Below are positions 45,125 to 54,274 of a DNA stretch of 64,000 nucleotides, piece after piece. Made by a program: the position numbers and the translations under genes. The first letter of the stretch is position 1. Each line of letters starts with the position of its first letter. The notes beneath the pieces are model-generated. The model searched no databases, was not told the DNA's origin, and saw nothing but the letters and a program-made list of their open reading frames with translations. The stretch comes from Patiriisocius sp047731265 (lineage in GTDB: Bacteria > Bacteroidota > Bacteroidia > Flavobacteriales > Flavobacteriaceae). The stretch covers positions 3,723,055-3,787,054 of the forward strand of contig NZ_CP159835.1 in assembly GCF_047731265.1 (NCBI RefSeq), in the 5' to 3' direction.

Positions 45125-45794
45125 ATTTTAGTTCTGCTAATTTCCAATCCATTTCTGTGTCAATATCTTGTGCTTCCATTTCCGAAATAATAATACTTCC
45201 GGTAATATCTGTCAAAATAGCACTCTTTTCAATACATTTAAGTGTGTTCATCCAATAAAACTGACCCGCATCATGGTAGCCTTGTTCCAAATCTTGAGAT
45301 CTTGTTAATGAATATTGAGGGTAAAAGAATTTAGTTTTATTATCACCATCTATTTTTAAAGCCCTTTGAATGGGGAAACTAAATTGCATGATTGGTAGTA
45401 CACTGTCAAACTTTTCACTTTTAAGCAATTGAAATGCTTCTTCTAGTTTTTTTGATGTCGTTAATGGTGCGCAAGGGTAGAGGCAACAAATGAACTCAAA
45501 TTGTTTGTTAAGCAATTTATATTCTGAGACCACTTCTTGAATAACATCAAAAGTAGTTGCAAAATCGTCTGCGTTTTTTTTACTTCGGAAAAACGGAACA
45601 CTTGCCCCATATGTTTTAGCTATTTCTGCGATCTCATCATCATCTGTAGAAACCATAATTTCATCAAACAAACCCGATTTAATTGCCGCTTCAATAGAAT
45701 ATGAAATGATAGGTTTTCCTGAAAAATTTTTAATGTTTTTCTTTGGAATACGTTTGCTCCCACCACGGGCTGGAATAACTAATAAGTTGGCCAT
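45099..45794 (-). CDS. pseF: Pseudaminic acid cytidylyltransferase
   Basis: 231 residues. PseF activates pseudaminic acid as CMP-Pse. The N-terminal LLVIPARGGSKRIPKKNIKN is the CMP-sugar synthetase signature; STDDDEIAEIAKTYGA, CLYPCAPLTT and YHDAGQFYWMN follow, with DIDTEMDWKLAE at the end. The YPCAP and DAGQFYW segments are the PseF form and differ from NeuA. 5 bases separate it from the acyltransferase gene upstream. Confidence 0.88.
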   Translation of the reverse strand: MANLLVIPARGGSKRIPKKNIKNFSGKPIISYSIEAAIKSGLFDEIMVSTDDDEIAEIAKTYGASVPFFRSKKNADDFATTFDVIQEVVSEYKLLNKQFEFICCLYPCAPLTTSKKLEEAFQLLKSEKFDSVLPIMQFSFPIQRALKIDGDNKTKFFYPQYSLTRSQDLEQGYHDAGQFYWMNTLKCIEKSAILTDITGSIIISEMEAQDIDTEMDWKLAELKYELLQSLK

Positions 45795-45799
45795 TTTAT

Positions 45800-46429
45800 T
45801 TAACTTCTTTTTTTAATTATCAAATTTGGAGAACTACCAAATACTAATGAATTGTCTGGTACATCTTGATCCTTAACACAAGCTCCTGCCCCTATTATTA
45901 CATTATCACCTATTTTAGAATTTCCTAAAATCATTGAATTAGCCGTCATAGTTACGTACTCCCCTATCTCTGGAAAAATATTGTTATTATTACCTACCGT
46001 GCAATTTTGACTAAATGCAAAATAATTTCCAAACTTAGCACGCCCCATCACAGATCCTAATGGATGGTCTAGCATAAAAATTTCAGGCAAATCAACTTCG
46101 TAAAACAAATCGCAAGCATTCATAATTTTATTAAGATAATATATTTTATCTGCTAATCGTGCATTATCAGAACCCGCCTTAAAAACAGAATTCGAATAAT
46201 AATATAAAAATACTGTATACTGTCCTGAATGATACGGGTTAAAATAGCCTACACTATCTTTTGAATAATACTTATTCTTATTTTTTAAAAAGCTAAATTC
46301 ACAACGTTTAAATACGGTTTCTGCCAATGAATTTATAGTATTGATTTCAGAATTTGAAATACTAAAAAAAGAAGTTAATTGATTGATCAACCCTTTTAAT
46401 ATGTCCTCTTTTGGTATTTCAAATATCAT
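45800..46429 (-). CDS. Left-handed beta-helix acyltransferase (CysE/NeuD-like)
   Basis: 209 residues. An alpha-helical N-terminal part (~1-110) precedes a hexapeptide-repeat domain (FSQNCTVGNNNNIFPEIGEY, MILGNSKIGDNVIIGAGACV). The final NSLVFGSSPNLIIK resembles the C-terminal extension of serine acetyltransferases. It may acetylate the sugar or the pendant amine, with the catalytic histidine likely in MLDHPLGS. Its start overlaps the pseC stop by 11 bases. Substrate is inferred only from location. Confidence 0.7.
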   Translation of the reverse strand: MIFEIPKEDILKGLINQLTSFFSISNSEINTINSLAETVFKRCEFSFLKNKNKYYSKDSVGYFNPYHSGQYTVFLYYYSNSVFKAGSDNARLADKIYYLNKIMNACDLFYEVDLPEIFMLDHPLGSVMGRAKFGNYFAFSQNCTVGNNNNIFPEIGEYVTMTANSMILGNSKIGDNVIIGAGACVKDQDVPDNSLVFGSSPNLIIKKRS

Positions 46430-47579
46430 TAAAAAAAGTATTTATTTGATGAACAACATAGTCCTGTTCTTCAACAGTTAACGTTGGAAACATTGGTAAA
46501 CTTAAACAATATTTATAATAGTTTTCAGCGTGCGGAAAATCTCCTTCTTTCCAACCAAATTGACGGTAATAAGGCATTAAATGAACGGGTATATAATGCA
46601 CCTGAACAATGATATCTAAACTTCTCAAATAGTCGAAAAGAGCTTTTCTATCTTCAGTTTCAATAACATAAAGATGATACGCATGCCCTGGAACAACCCC
46701 AGACTGCCTCTTTATAAAACTCGAGTTTTTAAATTCTTGAGCATACTTTTCAGCAATTTCATTTCTTTTATTAATTCCTTCCTCTGCTCTCTTTAACTGA
46801 CTCAACCCCAATGCAGATTGAATATCTGTTAGTCTATAATTAAAACCAAGTTCCTGCATTTCGTAATACCACCCTCCATCATCATAAACTTTCTTGGAAA
46901 AGTCTTGTTGAATGCCGTGCGTTCGAAGATTTAGTAATTTCTTATAAAGAACTTCATCATTAGTAGTAATTATTCCTCCTTCACCCATGGCAATGTGCTT
47001 TACAGGATGGAAGGAAAAAATTGCTAAATCTGCAAATTGTCCATTACCACATTTTTGGATTGTCCCAGTGCTATCAGTAAATGAACCTCCTGGAGAATGA
47101 CAGGCATCTTCAATTAACCAACAGTCATATTCATCTGCCAGCTTCCGGAAAGCTTCCATGTCGATAGCTCTACCAGCAAAATTAACAGGAATAATACCTT
47201 TGTAGGTGCCTTTTGAAGAAGCTTTTAGTAATTTTTCTACCTCATTTATATCTAGTAAGTAAGTCTCTGGATCAATATCTGCAAAAACAACCTCTCCCCC
47301 CGCATAGCCAATACAATTTGCTGAAGCTACAAAGGTTATTGGTGTTGTTATTACCTTGTCATTCTTACTTACCCCTAAAACCAATGAACATAAATGTAAG
47401 GCGGCCGTACCATTTGAAACGGCAACCGCATATTTCACGCCAATATATTCGGCAAAGGCCGTTTCAAATTCAGCTACGGTCGGCCCTTGAGTAAGCCAGT
47501 CGCTTCTTAAAACATCGACAACTGCCTGAATATCTTTCTCAGTTACATGTTGCTTTCCGTATGGTATTCTTTTATTCAT
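46419..47579 (-). CDS. pseC: UDP-4-amino-4,6-dideoxy-N-acetyl-beta-L-altrosamine transaminase
   Basis: 386 residues, DegT/DnrJ/EryC1 aminotransferase. IPYGKQHVTEKDIQAVVDVL and WLTQGPTVAEFETAFAEY at the start, SNGTAALHL (PLP phosphate), WLIEDACHSPGG (Asp to PLP nitrogen), the Schiff-base Lys in FSFHPVKHIAMGEGG and ELGFNYRLTDIQSALG are all in the PseC form. It adds the C4 amine using glutamate, giving the substrate of PseH. It is the first gene of the nonulosonate block; a long AT-rich leader precedes it. Confidence 0.88.
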   Translation of the reverse strand: MNKRIPYGKQHVTEKDIQAVVDVLRSDWLTQGPTVAEFETAFAEYIGVKYAVAVSNGTAALHLCSLVLGVSKNDKVITTPITFVASANCIGYAGGEVVFADIDPETYLLDINEVEKLLKASSKGTYKGIIPVNFAGRAIDMEAFRKLADEYDCWLIEDACHSPGGSFTDSTGTIQKCGNGQFADLAIFSFHPVKHIAMGEGGIITTNDEVLYKKLLNLRTHGIQQDFSKKVYDDGGWYYEMQELGFNYRLTDIQSALGLSQLKRAEEGINKRNEIAEKYAQEFKNSSFIKRQSGVVPGHAYHLYVIETEDRKALFDYLRSLDIIVQVHYIPVHLMPYYRQFGWKEGDFPHAENYYKYCLSLPMFPTLTVEEQDYVVHQINTFFNDI

Positions 47580-47983
47580 TATTATGTGTTAAAATTTTAA
47601 TTCGCGTGTATTTTCAGACTAATAATATACAAACTGAAAAGTGTATATCGAATGTTTAAATTATTTAATTTTGAAATATGCTTTTGATTTTATACAGTAC
47701 TCTTAAAAAGAATATAAAATAACTAGTAAGCCCTTTTCTTTTGACAAATACTAAGATGAAATTTGATTATAGTTTTTTTTGAATTACAAAATATGTAAAT
47801 AATATCATTTAAAATGAAATACAACCTATACAAAAACAATACTCATTCTTATAAACAGTACTGTTTATAAAATAAATTGGCTGTTTAATGAAAAATCGTT
47901 GGTATTTTTAAAAAGAGTCTGACAAAACCATTTTTTTATAAAAAAATACAATCAAATTCACCACCATAATTTATTAGTTAAAA
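47580..47983. other. AT-rich divergent intergenic region
   Basis: About 400 bases between the divergent starts of pseC (-) and the SGNH gene (+). No open frame of note and no pseB remnant was found. It must carry promoters in both directions; no clean TAnnTTTG/-33 pair was identified by eye. Confidence 0.5.
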
Positions 47984-48616
47984 ATGAAATTAAAAAAGAA
48001 AATACCTTGGGTTTTGTTCGCTATTACTGCTCTTTTTATGACAGCTATTTTCTCTTTAAAGTACAGACACCAATTTTATCAAAAATATATTAATTGGAAT
48101 AATTCTGCAGAAATTGTTATGTTTGGCGACTCTCATACTGCTAATGGGAAATGGAATTCTACCATTAATCAAAATCCTGTTCTAAAATTGGGTTGGGGAG
48201 GATATACTAGCGAAATGCTAGTTGATAAAATTTCTCTATCTGTACCATTTAAACCAAAATACGTATTCATTCTTTGTGGTGGAAATGATATTTACCAAGA
48301 TTCTTTCACCGTTGAAAACACCTTAAATAATTTAAAGCTAATGGCAGATACATTAAAGAACAGCAGTATTACGCCAGTGTTTCAAAAACTCCTGTATCAA
48401 CACAAAAACCCTAAATTTAACACAACTATTGATTCCATAAATAATGCGCTTACAAACTACTGCCTTAAAGAACAAATAGACCTTCTCGATATAGGAAAGG
48501 ATATGTATGATTCCACTGGGCTTAAAGCTAGTTTAACAATTGACAACCTCCACCTTAACAAAAAAGGATATGCTATCTGGAGTAAAGCAATTAACAATTA
48601 CTTAAACAGTTATTAA
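47984..48616 (+). CDS. SGNH/GDSL-family hydrolase, membrane anchored
   Basis: 210 residues. An N-terminal signal anchor (WVLFAITALFMTAIFSLKY) is followed by the SGNH blocks: nucleophile VMFGDSHTANGKW, LGWGGYTSEM, CGGNDIY, and the catalytic Asp-His in IDNLHLNKKGYA. The enzyme should face the periplasm and may remove or move O-acetyl groups from the polysaccharide. It is the only plus-strand gene in this part of the island, with its own promoter in the 47580-47983 gap. Confidence 0.75.
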   Translation: MKLKKKIPWVLFAITALFMTAIFSLKYRHQFYQKYINWNNSAEIVMFGDSHTANGKWNSTINQNPVLKLGWGGYTSEMLVDKISLSVPFKPKYVFILCGGNDIYQDSFTVENTLNNLKLMADTLKNSSITPVFQKLLYQHKNPKFNTTIDSINNALTNYCLKEQIDLLDIGKDMYDSTGLKASLTIDNLHLNKKGYAIWSKAINNYLNSY

Positions 48617-48757
48617 ATAACGCTCGCGTCAGAGTCCTCTATATATCCAACCGAAAAAGTTTTGACTGACTTCTACTTGATTACCTTCCCATAATCGAGT
48701 TCATAGTCTCGAAAAGGCCTGTTACAGAAATCATACTATTATTCTGAAGGCATCATT

Positions 48758-49840
48758 TTAAATCTTTTCGCAGAGAACCCAAACAATTGGAGCTGCTAAA
48801 TCGACGAGTTCGGCAGTTGGATGAATTTTTTTACACTGATTGAGCATTTCGATTGACAAAGACGATTGATCTTCTTCTGAGTACCAAGGGATTATACTTA
48901 CAATACGAAGCCCATTTTGCTCTATACAATCGGTAAGATGTGATTGCGTCATTCTGTTTAAGTTATTTTGAAAAAAACTAAGTGACACCTCTTTCTGCTC
49001 CGGTCGAAATTCATCTAAATATCTTTCGAAATCTTCATTACTAAGTCTTGCATGTCCCCATGGAAAATCTAATGTACAAAGGCTGTGCCCGCCGTCAACC
49101 GAAAAAAACGGGTTGTACTCATGAAAGGCAAATCCGCCCTTCTTAAGTATTCGAGACATTTCTTTAAATGCATCGTTTGGCTTAGTAATATGTTCAAGAA
49201 CCTCCCAACTCACAACTACATCCATAGATTCAGATGCTACAGCGGAGCTACTTATATCGTCTTCGATAAAACTAACTCTAGAGGCTGCTTCTTGACTCAC
49301 TGCGCCAGCATATGCTTCTCTAGTTTGCTTAAGTTCCACGTTTTTTTCTACTACAGCCTCTACTGAAACAACTCCACCAGGGGTTTGGTTAATATAGTAT
49401 GCTGCAATGTCTGTTGCTAAAACTCGTTTCGCTCCTAGTGATGCAAAGGCATAGGCAGAAGACCCATCGTAGGTTCCTATTTCTAATATTTCTTTATCAA
49501 TAAAAGATAAAGAAAATGTTTGTAAATAATTTTCAATACGGTTCAAAGCTTGTTTTTGTTCCAATATTTTCAACTCCATTATTTCTCTTGAAGGAGCTGT
49601 TATAACCGCTTGAACAGGATTAATCATCAATCGCCACGATGGTTTAATCCTATCTCGTAACCCTGATAGTAATTCTATAGAATTCCCTAAAGAATCTTCA
49701 AAAAACCCAAAGACTTTGTCTTTTTTAATCCTGTGTTGATTTTTCGGCTTTTTTTGAAGCTCGAAAACATTGCACATAAGGTTAATAAGTCCTAAACGAT
49801 TACCCGCTGCCATTAAAATTCTATGTGGCGTGTATTTCAT
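48758..49840 (-). CDS. Class I SAM-dependent methyltransferase
   Basis: 360 residues. After an N-terminal helical region, motif I is EIGTYDGSSAYAFASLGA, motif II ATDIAAYY, motif III VSWEVLEHITKPNDA, with ILKKGGFAFHEYN after it, as in UbiE/FkbM-type small-molecule methyltransferases. It probably methylates a sugar or an amine in the polymer. Its start is 78 bases downstream of the acyltransferase gene, so it may be co-transcribed. The preceding 141-base gap holds no gene. Confidence 0.8.
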   Translation of the reverse strand: MKYTPHRILMAAGNRLGLINLMCNVFELQKKPKNQHRIKKDKVFGFFEDSLGNSIELLSGLRDRIKPSWRLMINPVQAVITAPSREIMELKILEQKQALNRIENYLQTFSLSFIDKEILEIGTYDGSSAYAFASLGAKRVLATDIAAYYINQTPGGVVSVEAVVEKNVELKQTREAYAGAVSQEAASRVSFIEDDISSSAVASESMDVVVSWEVLEHITKPNDAFKEMSRILKKGGFAFHEYNPFFSVDGGHSLCTLDFPWGHARLSNEDFERYLDEFRPEQKEVSLSFFQNNLNRMTQSHLTDCIEQNGLRIVSIIPWYSEEDQSSLSIEMLNQCKKIHPTAELVDLAAPIVWVLCEKI

Positions 49841-49918
49841 ATTATTTTTTTTAACTAGTTAAATATTTTACAGATTTACAGCATCGAAAAATACAAATTT
49901 ATATTACAAGTACTTTTC

Positions 49919-51079
49919 TTAAAAACTGTTTTCTTTGATTTTTTTAGGCCGTTTAAATAACTTTTTATACCCGTCTCTTTCCATACAAGGACGCTCTATC
50001 AATTGAAAGAATATAGCAGAAATGAAAAGAATGACAGCCAATAATAGGATTAAATAAATTGAAAAATTAAGCACAGAATACTTTGAAAAGGTAACCATAA
50101 CAATGTACTTTCCAAAAACATAAATAATTGGGCTATGCAACATATAAATAGAATAGCACATACCGCCTATATTAGTTATAAATGGATAGGACAAAAACTT
50201 TAGTGCCTTATGGAATATCACATAGTAAAACAGGAAAAAGATACTTACCAACTGTATCACTTCCCAAGCAGATTTACTTATGTTTGACGTAAAACCTGCT
50301 GTTTCAAAAACCCAAATAAACACAAAGAAAAATAGACCAATTAAAGCATCTAATCTGGTTTTGGGAAAGATAATGGATTTAGAGACGTACAAATCTGCTA
50401 ATAAAAACCCAACCAAAAAATAGTGAAAATACTTCACTATACTTAAAAATGGAAGTGTATAATACACATTGAACATTGTAAACAATAAGGCTATAATAAT
50501 TAGAGATCCACGCCTAAGCAAAACAGGTTTTACTGAAAAAATATACGCCAATAGTGGCGCCAAAATGTAGAACTGTATTTCAATTTCTAAACTCCATAAA
50601 TTAGGATTTAAAAGCGGAAAAGGGTGGACTCCTGAATAGATTATATTGTGCGAATAAATTAGAGATGACAAATAACTTTTCAAACCCATATCAAATGGCA
50701 TAGTTTTAAAAAAAATAACATATCCAAAAAACAACATTGTGAGTACTACAATATAAGGAGGCTCCAAGCGGGATAATCGTCTAACAAAATAAGCCCTAAG
50801 ATTAATTGGTTTGCCATTATTGATATGATATTTAGCAAATGGTAAGCCCAAGATAAAACCACTAATGGCAAAAAATATAGGCACGCCGAGCATCGCGTGA
50901 TGCAGAATACTTCCTAATAATTCAAAATCAAATACATCTATATAGTTTGTTTGATCTTTAATCATTATGTAGGAACTTGCGTGCATAATAACTACACTTG
51001 CAATGGCAATAAATCGCAAACCATCTATCTCTGGAATAAAACTACCCGTTGATGTAATTCGTTTAAACGCTAACTTCAT
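49919..51079 (-). CDS. Acyltransferase family 3 (membrane O-acyltransferase)
   Basis: 386 residues with about ten membrane helices. IPEIDGLRFIAIASVVIMHA carries the conserved R and catalytic H; GVPIFFAISGFIL and YSIYMLHSP are also diagnostic. Such OafA-type enzymes add O-acetyl or similar groups to surface polysaccharides. Located 61 bases after the alkaline-phosphatase-like gene. Confidence 0.85.
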   Translation of the reverse strand: MKLAFKRITSTGSFIPEIDGLRFIAIASVVIMHASSYIMIKDQTNYIDVFDFELLGSILHHAMLGVPIFFAISGFILGLPFAKYHINNGKPINLRAYFVRRLSRLEPPYIVVLTMLFFGYVIFFKTMPFDMGLKSYLSSLIYSHNIIYSGVHPFPLLNPNLWSLEIEIQFYILAPLLAYIFSVKPVLLRRGSLIIIALLFTMFNVYYTLPFLSIVKYFHYFLVGFLLADLYVSKSIIFPKTRLDALIGLFFFVFIWVFETAGFTSNISKSAWEVIQLVSIFFLFYYVIFHKALKFLSYPFITNIGGMCYSIYMLHSPIIYVFGKYIVMVTFSKYSVLNFSIYLILLLAVILFISAIFFQLIERPCMERDGYKKLFKRPKKIKENSF

Positions 51080-51140
51080 TGTTTAGAAATTATTTCTACC
51101 AAATAACATTGATTTTTTTCTAAAAAGTAAGAATTGCCAT

Positions 51141-52550
51141 TTATAGATTAACATAAGCTGTTTTATTCATGTAATCTTTTCTCTTGATGCCGTAATTATT
51201 CATTATTATAGGAACAATATCACAGGTAGGCAATTGTTCTTCCAAAAAATCTGAAGTTGCATTTTTTGGGTGATAAGAAAATAAATGTCCTTCTGGTATG
51301 TGATATGCCGTTGAAGAAGACTTGTCATCTATTGTCATATTTTGCAATCCACTATCCTCAATACTAAAATATGTATTTCCAACACTGATATTAATTGTTT
51401 GTAAATTTAAAAAGATAAGGTCTACAGAAAAATAGTTAGCCCCCTTCTTTCTATAGGAAACAGCTTCACTATTTATTGTGAGTCTTTTTAAATTGTCTTC
51501 AAACTTTTGAATGTAATTTTCTCCAACCACAAAGTTAAATTGTGGCACCATAGCTGGCATAACCTTGTATTCATTCGCGTCATTAATACCAAGCATACTC
51601 ATAAACTTTTTATTATCCTTAATAACAATTTGTGTTTCAGTTGGCTCACACTCAATAGCTTCCTGCCCCATACTAGAAGTAATAATAAGCTTATAATCTT
51701 GATTCTTATCAATAAAGGTGGATAACCGTTTCAACATCCTATCTGTATGATCCATCGTGAAAATAATTTCATTACTATAGGTATTTATCCATTCCTTATC
51801 ATATTCTAAATTTTCATATTCATTAGGAAAAAGAGCAGCCCAATATCTATGCATACTCGATGCCACGTGATTTGTGAAGAAGGTTACAAAATCAGGTTTT
51901 TTATCATTTAATAATTTATAAAAAACATCAAATGACAAGACAGTTTGATACGTTCTTCTTCTAACATTTTTCCAAGGATTAATCTTTTCTTCCACCAATT
52001 GCTTTGTCACACTTGTCAATGTATCGAATTTAAACCCGAAGGATCTAATTTTTGAAAGTCCCTTTAATATTTCAGTATAAGGCAACGAAGTATCAACATT
52101 ACGACCAGACTTTCTAGATAGATTTAGATTAATCTTTTGAAACAACTCAATATCATCAGGAAAACACTCATAGTTTGGTGCAAATACATCTGGAACGTAG
52201 AAATCATAATTTTCGGTGCTTTTTGGTACTGCTTGAGAGTGCAGTGACCCAAAAACTCCAGTTTTTATACCATTCCTCGAAAGTACATCCCATAAAGGCG
52301 GAAACTCTTTATCAACATCAGTAAGGTCTTGATTAAAATCTGAAACAAAATGTTTATCACTTGGCACGCCCCTATGCAATGTTGGCCAAGTATTCCAAGG
52401 CGAGAGATGCCCTTTATTTTCAGTTATTGTTTCGTACTTCTTAAATTTTGAATAATTGTTCGCTAGCCAAGAATTAGGCCTCATCTTCATGTAATATTCA
52501 AACACCCTAATAGGGACTTCGTTTAATTCAAAAAAAATTATTTTCTTCAT
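51141..52550 (-). CDS. Alkaline-phosphatase superfamily protein of a polysaccharide locus
   Basis: 469 residues, cytoplasmic, no signal peptide. The N-terminus KKIIFFELNEVPIRVFEYYM takes the place of the usual metal-binding 'DG...' start. NTWPTLHRGVPS supplies the nucleophile-like Thr, FGSLHSQAVPK follows, and TFFTNHVASSMHRYW and TMDHTDRMLKRL give the later histidines and aspartates. The set fits the type I phosphodiesterase/nucleotide-pyrophosphatase group seen in O-antigen loci. Substrate is unknown; a phospho-sugar or phosphoglycerol substituent is possible. Confidence 0.65.
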   Translation of the reverse strand: MKKIIFFELNEVPIRVFEYYMKMRPNSWLANNYSKFKKYETITENKGHLSPWNTWPTLHRGVPSDKHFVSDFNQDLTDVDKEFPPLWDVLSRNGIKTGVFGSLHSQAVPKSTENYDFYVPDVFAPNYECFPDDIELFQKINLNLSRKSGRNVDTSLPYTEILKGLSKIRSFGFKFDTLTSVTKQLVEEKINPWKNVRRRTYQTVLSFDVFYKLLNDKKPDFVTFFTNHVASSMHRYWAALFPNEYENLEYDKEWINTYSNEIIFTMDHTDRMLKRLSTFIDKNQDYKLIITSSMGQEAIECEPTETQIVIKDNKKFMSMLGINDANEYKVMPAMVPQFNFVVGENYIQKFEDNLKRLTINSEAVSYRKKGANYFSVDLIFLNLQTINISVGNTYFSIEDSGLQNMTIDDKSSSTAYHIPEGHLFSYHPKNATSDFLEEQLPTCDIVPIIMNNYGIKRKDYMNKTAYVNL

Positions 52551-52615
52551 TATAACAGATGATTATTGTCTAAACTACTCGATCTATAGGGAACTGTATG
52601 ATCCATTACTATGTA

Positions 52616-53725
52616 TTAAAAGAAGAATTTAATGGCAGCAATTAGATGTCTAAAACTATTAACTTGACCAATATTTTTTCTTAGTTGATGGAAAATGCCT
52701 AATAATATAATGAAAGAAATTATATAAAAACCGAGCATAATAAAATTACTGAATAATCTGGAAAGAAATATAAATATTACGGCTAATACTAAATTTAAAA
52801 AGCATAGAAACAAGCTCGCCTTAAAATGTGATAGTCCTGAATTTATAAGAATATGGTGAATATGATTATTATCTGGATAAAAGGGACTCTTGTTGTTTAT
52901 CAATCGGATGCCTATAACCCTAAGCGTATCAAACAATGGAATGAAAAAGATTGCTCCAATAACCACAAGACTATTTTGAGCTTTAAAGGAATGCGCCTCA
53001 AGTAAAGAAGCATCTAAGGACAAAAACTTTAGCGACATAAAACCAATGCAAAATCCAATGATCAGTGATCCAGTATCCCCCATGAATATTTTATTTATTT
53101 TCGACAAATTATAACGCAGGTAACCTAGTAAAACCCCGATTAAAATTAAGCTTAATAAAAAGTAAAAAGTCTGATTTAAGGTATAAAAAATTAAGGCGTA
53201 GATACTAAAAATTACAATTCCAATAGTGGAGGCTAGTCCGTCAATTCCATCAATCATATTATACGAATTGATAATTGTTAACATCATCAATACGATAAAC
53301 ACATAAGACACAAAACTAGGAATCTCATGTATTCCTAAAAAACCGTTAAGAGACTCTACTTGAACACAATTACAAAAAAGAATAAAACAAATCGCCATTA
53401 TCTCACCTCCTATTTTTGCTCTTGGCGTAGACACAACCAAATCATCTTTTAAGCCGATAGCGAACAATAAACCAAGCGAAGCAATTAAATTTATCCCAAT
53501 TGCGTTTACATCCCATTCCTTAAGTAATATTAACATAAATATTAAAGTGAAAAAGAAGGAAACACCTGCCATGGTTGGTGTGGAGTTAATGTGAGAACTT
53601 CTTTGATCTGGACGATCAATTAAATTTCGACTTCTCACAATCCAACTAATCTTTGGAATTAAGAAAGTAACCAAAATAAATGAACCTATAACCGAGGCAA
53701 TCGCAACGTAGAATATGTTGTTCAT
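52616..53725 (-). CDS. WecA/MraY-family polyprenyl-phosphate sugar-1-phosphate transferase
   Basis: 369 residues, about ten membrane helices. Cytoplasmic loops have KDDLVVSTPRAKIGGEI, YNMIDGIDGLAS and KIFMGDTGSLIIGFCIGFMS, the acid-rich motifs of the family, and NNHIHHILINSG. It starts synthesis by moving a HexNAc-1-phosphate onto undecaprenyl phosphate. As the first gene on the minus strand after ligA it likely begins the operon. The 549-base leader upstream contains repeat elements. Confidence 0.88.
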   Translation of the reverse strand: MNNIFYVAIASVIGSFILVTFLIPKISWIVRSRNLIDRPDQRSSHINSTPTMAGVSFFFTLIFMLILLKEWDVNAIGINLIASLGLLFAIGLKDDLVVSTPRAKIGGEIMAICFILFCNCVQVESLNGFLGIHEIPSFVSYVFIVLMMLTIINSYNMIDGIDGLASTIGIVIFSIYALIFYTLNQTFYFLLSLILIGVLLGYLRYNLSKINKIFMGDTGSLIIGFCIGFMSLKFLSLDASLLEAHSFKAQNSLVVIGAIFFIPLFDTLRVIGIRLINNKSPFYPDNNHIHHILINSGLSHFKASLFLCFLNLVLAVIFIFLSRLFSNFIMLGFYIISFIILLGIFHQLRKNIGQVNSFRHLIAAIKFFF

Positions 53726-54098
53726 AATTATTATTGTTTACTTAGGAGAACTCAAAATGATTCATCTTTATTTTAGCTCCTAACGATAATGGGTTTAAAT
53801 AGTGCTATTTATTTAAAATAAAAGTCTTGGTAAGCAAGATAACATCAAACTAGTTTGCGCATTCCTTTACGCCCCCTACAAAAAACATACAATTGCAGGG
53901 ATTTATTATTTATTGGCTCAACAGCGTATAATCGCGACAAAAGACGAAAATATTCTAGATTGTAGTGTTATTGTAAAGTGTGAGAATTTAACAAAACAAG
54001 CTATGTTGTAGTAATGTTTGGGGAAACAATACATTTTTAAAGCTTTTACATCCTAAAATAAATAATCTACCATAAAAATTTAATGAGAAAAACGAATG
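53726..54098. other. Gene-free leader of the polysaccharide operon
   Basis: AT-rich. A plus-strand frame without ATG (53832-54013) is open for 60 codons but matches nothing I know. The promoter of the minus-strand operon should lie in this stretch or in the repeats next to it. Confidence 0.4.
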
Positions 54099-54132
54099 TT
54101 TTAATCAATTACATTGTGATTTTAATCAATTA
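54099..54132. promoter_or_regulatory. Direct repeat TTTTAATCAATTA x2, possible operator
   Basis: The 13-mer occurs at 54099-54111 and 54120-54132, 21 bases apart start to start, two DNA turns. It lies just upstream of the polysaccharide operon and next to the inverted repeat at 54140-54193. Spacing of this sort fits a dimeric regulator bound on one face. Confidence 0.4.
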
Positions 54133-54139
54133 AATAAAT

Positions 54140-54193
54140 AATATCACGAAATATATAAAAAAGAATAGCCTTTGTTATCTATTTCGTGATATT
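54140..54193. promoter_or_regulatory. Perfect 14-bp inverted repeat with 26-base spacer
   Basis: AATATCACGAAATA at 54140-54153 pairs with TATTTCGTGATATT at 54180-54193. No T-run follows the arms, so it is not a typical terminator. It may be an operator, an RNA hairpin in the leader, or the edge of a lost element between ligA and the operon. Confidence 0.5.
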
Positions 54194-54274
54194 ACGACTT
54201 CAAGCAATTCATTACCCAATCCTGGGTCATGATTAGTTTTGTCTTATGGTAGGGAATCCTTTTAGAATTAAATC

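Noticed and set aside
53832..54013. 60-codon plus-strand open frame reading LVCAFLYAPYKKHTIAG
   Set aside because: No start codon, no recognisable family; left as chance or an unreadable remnant.
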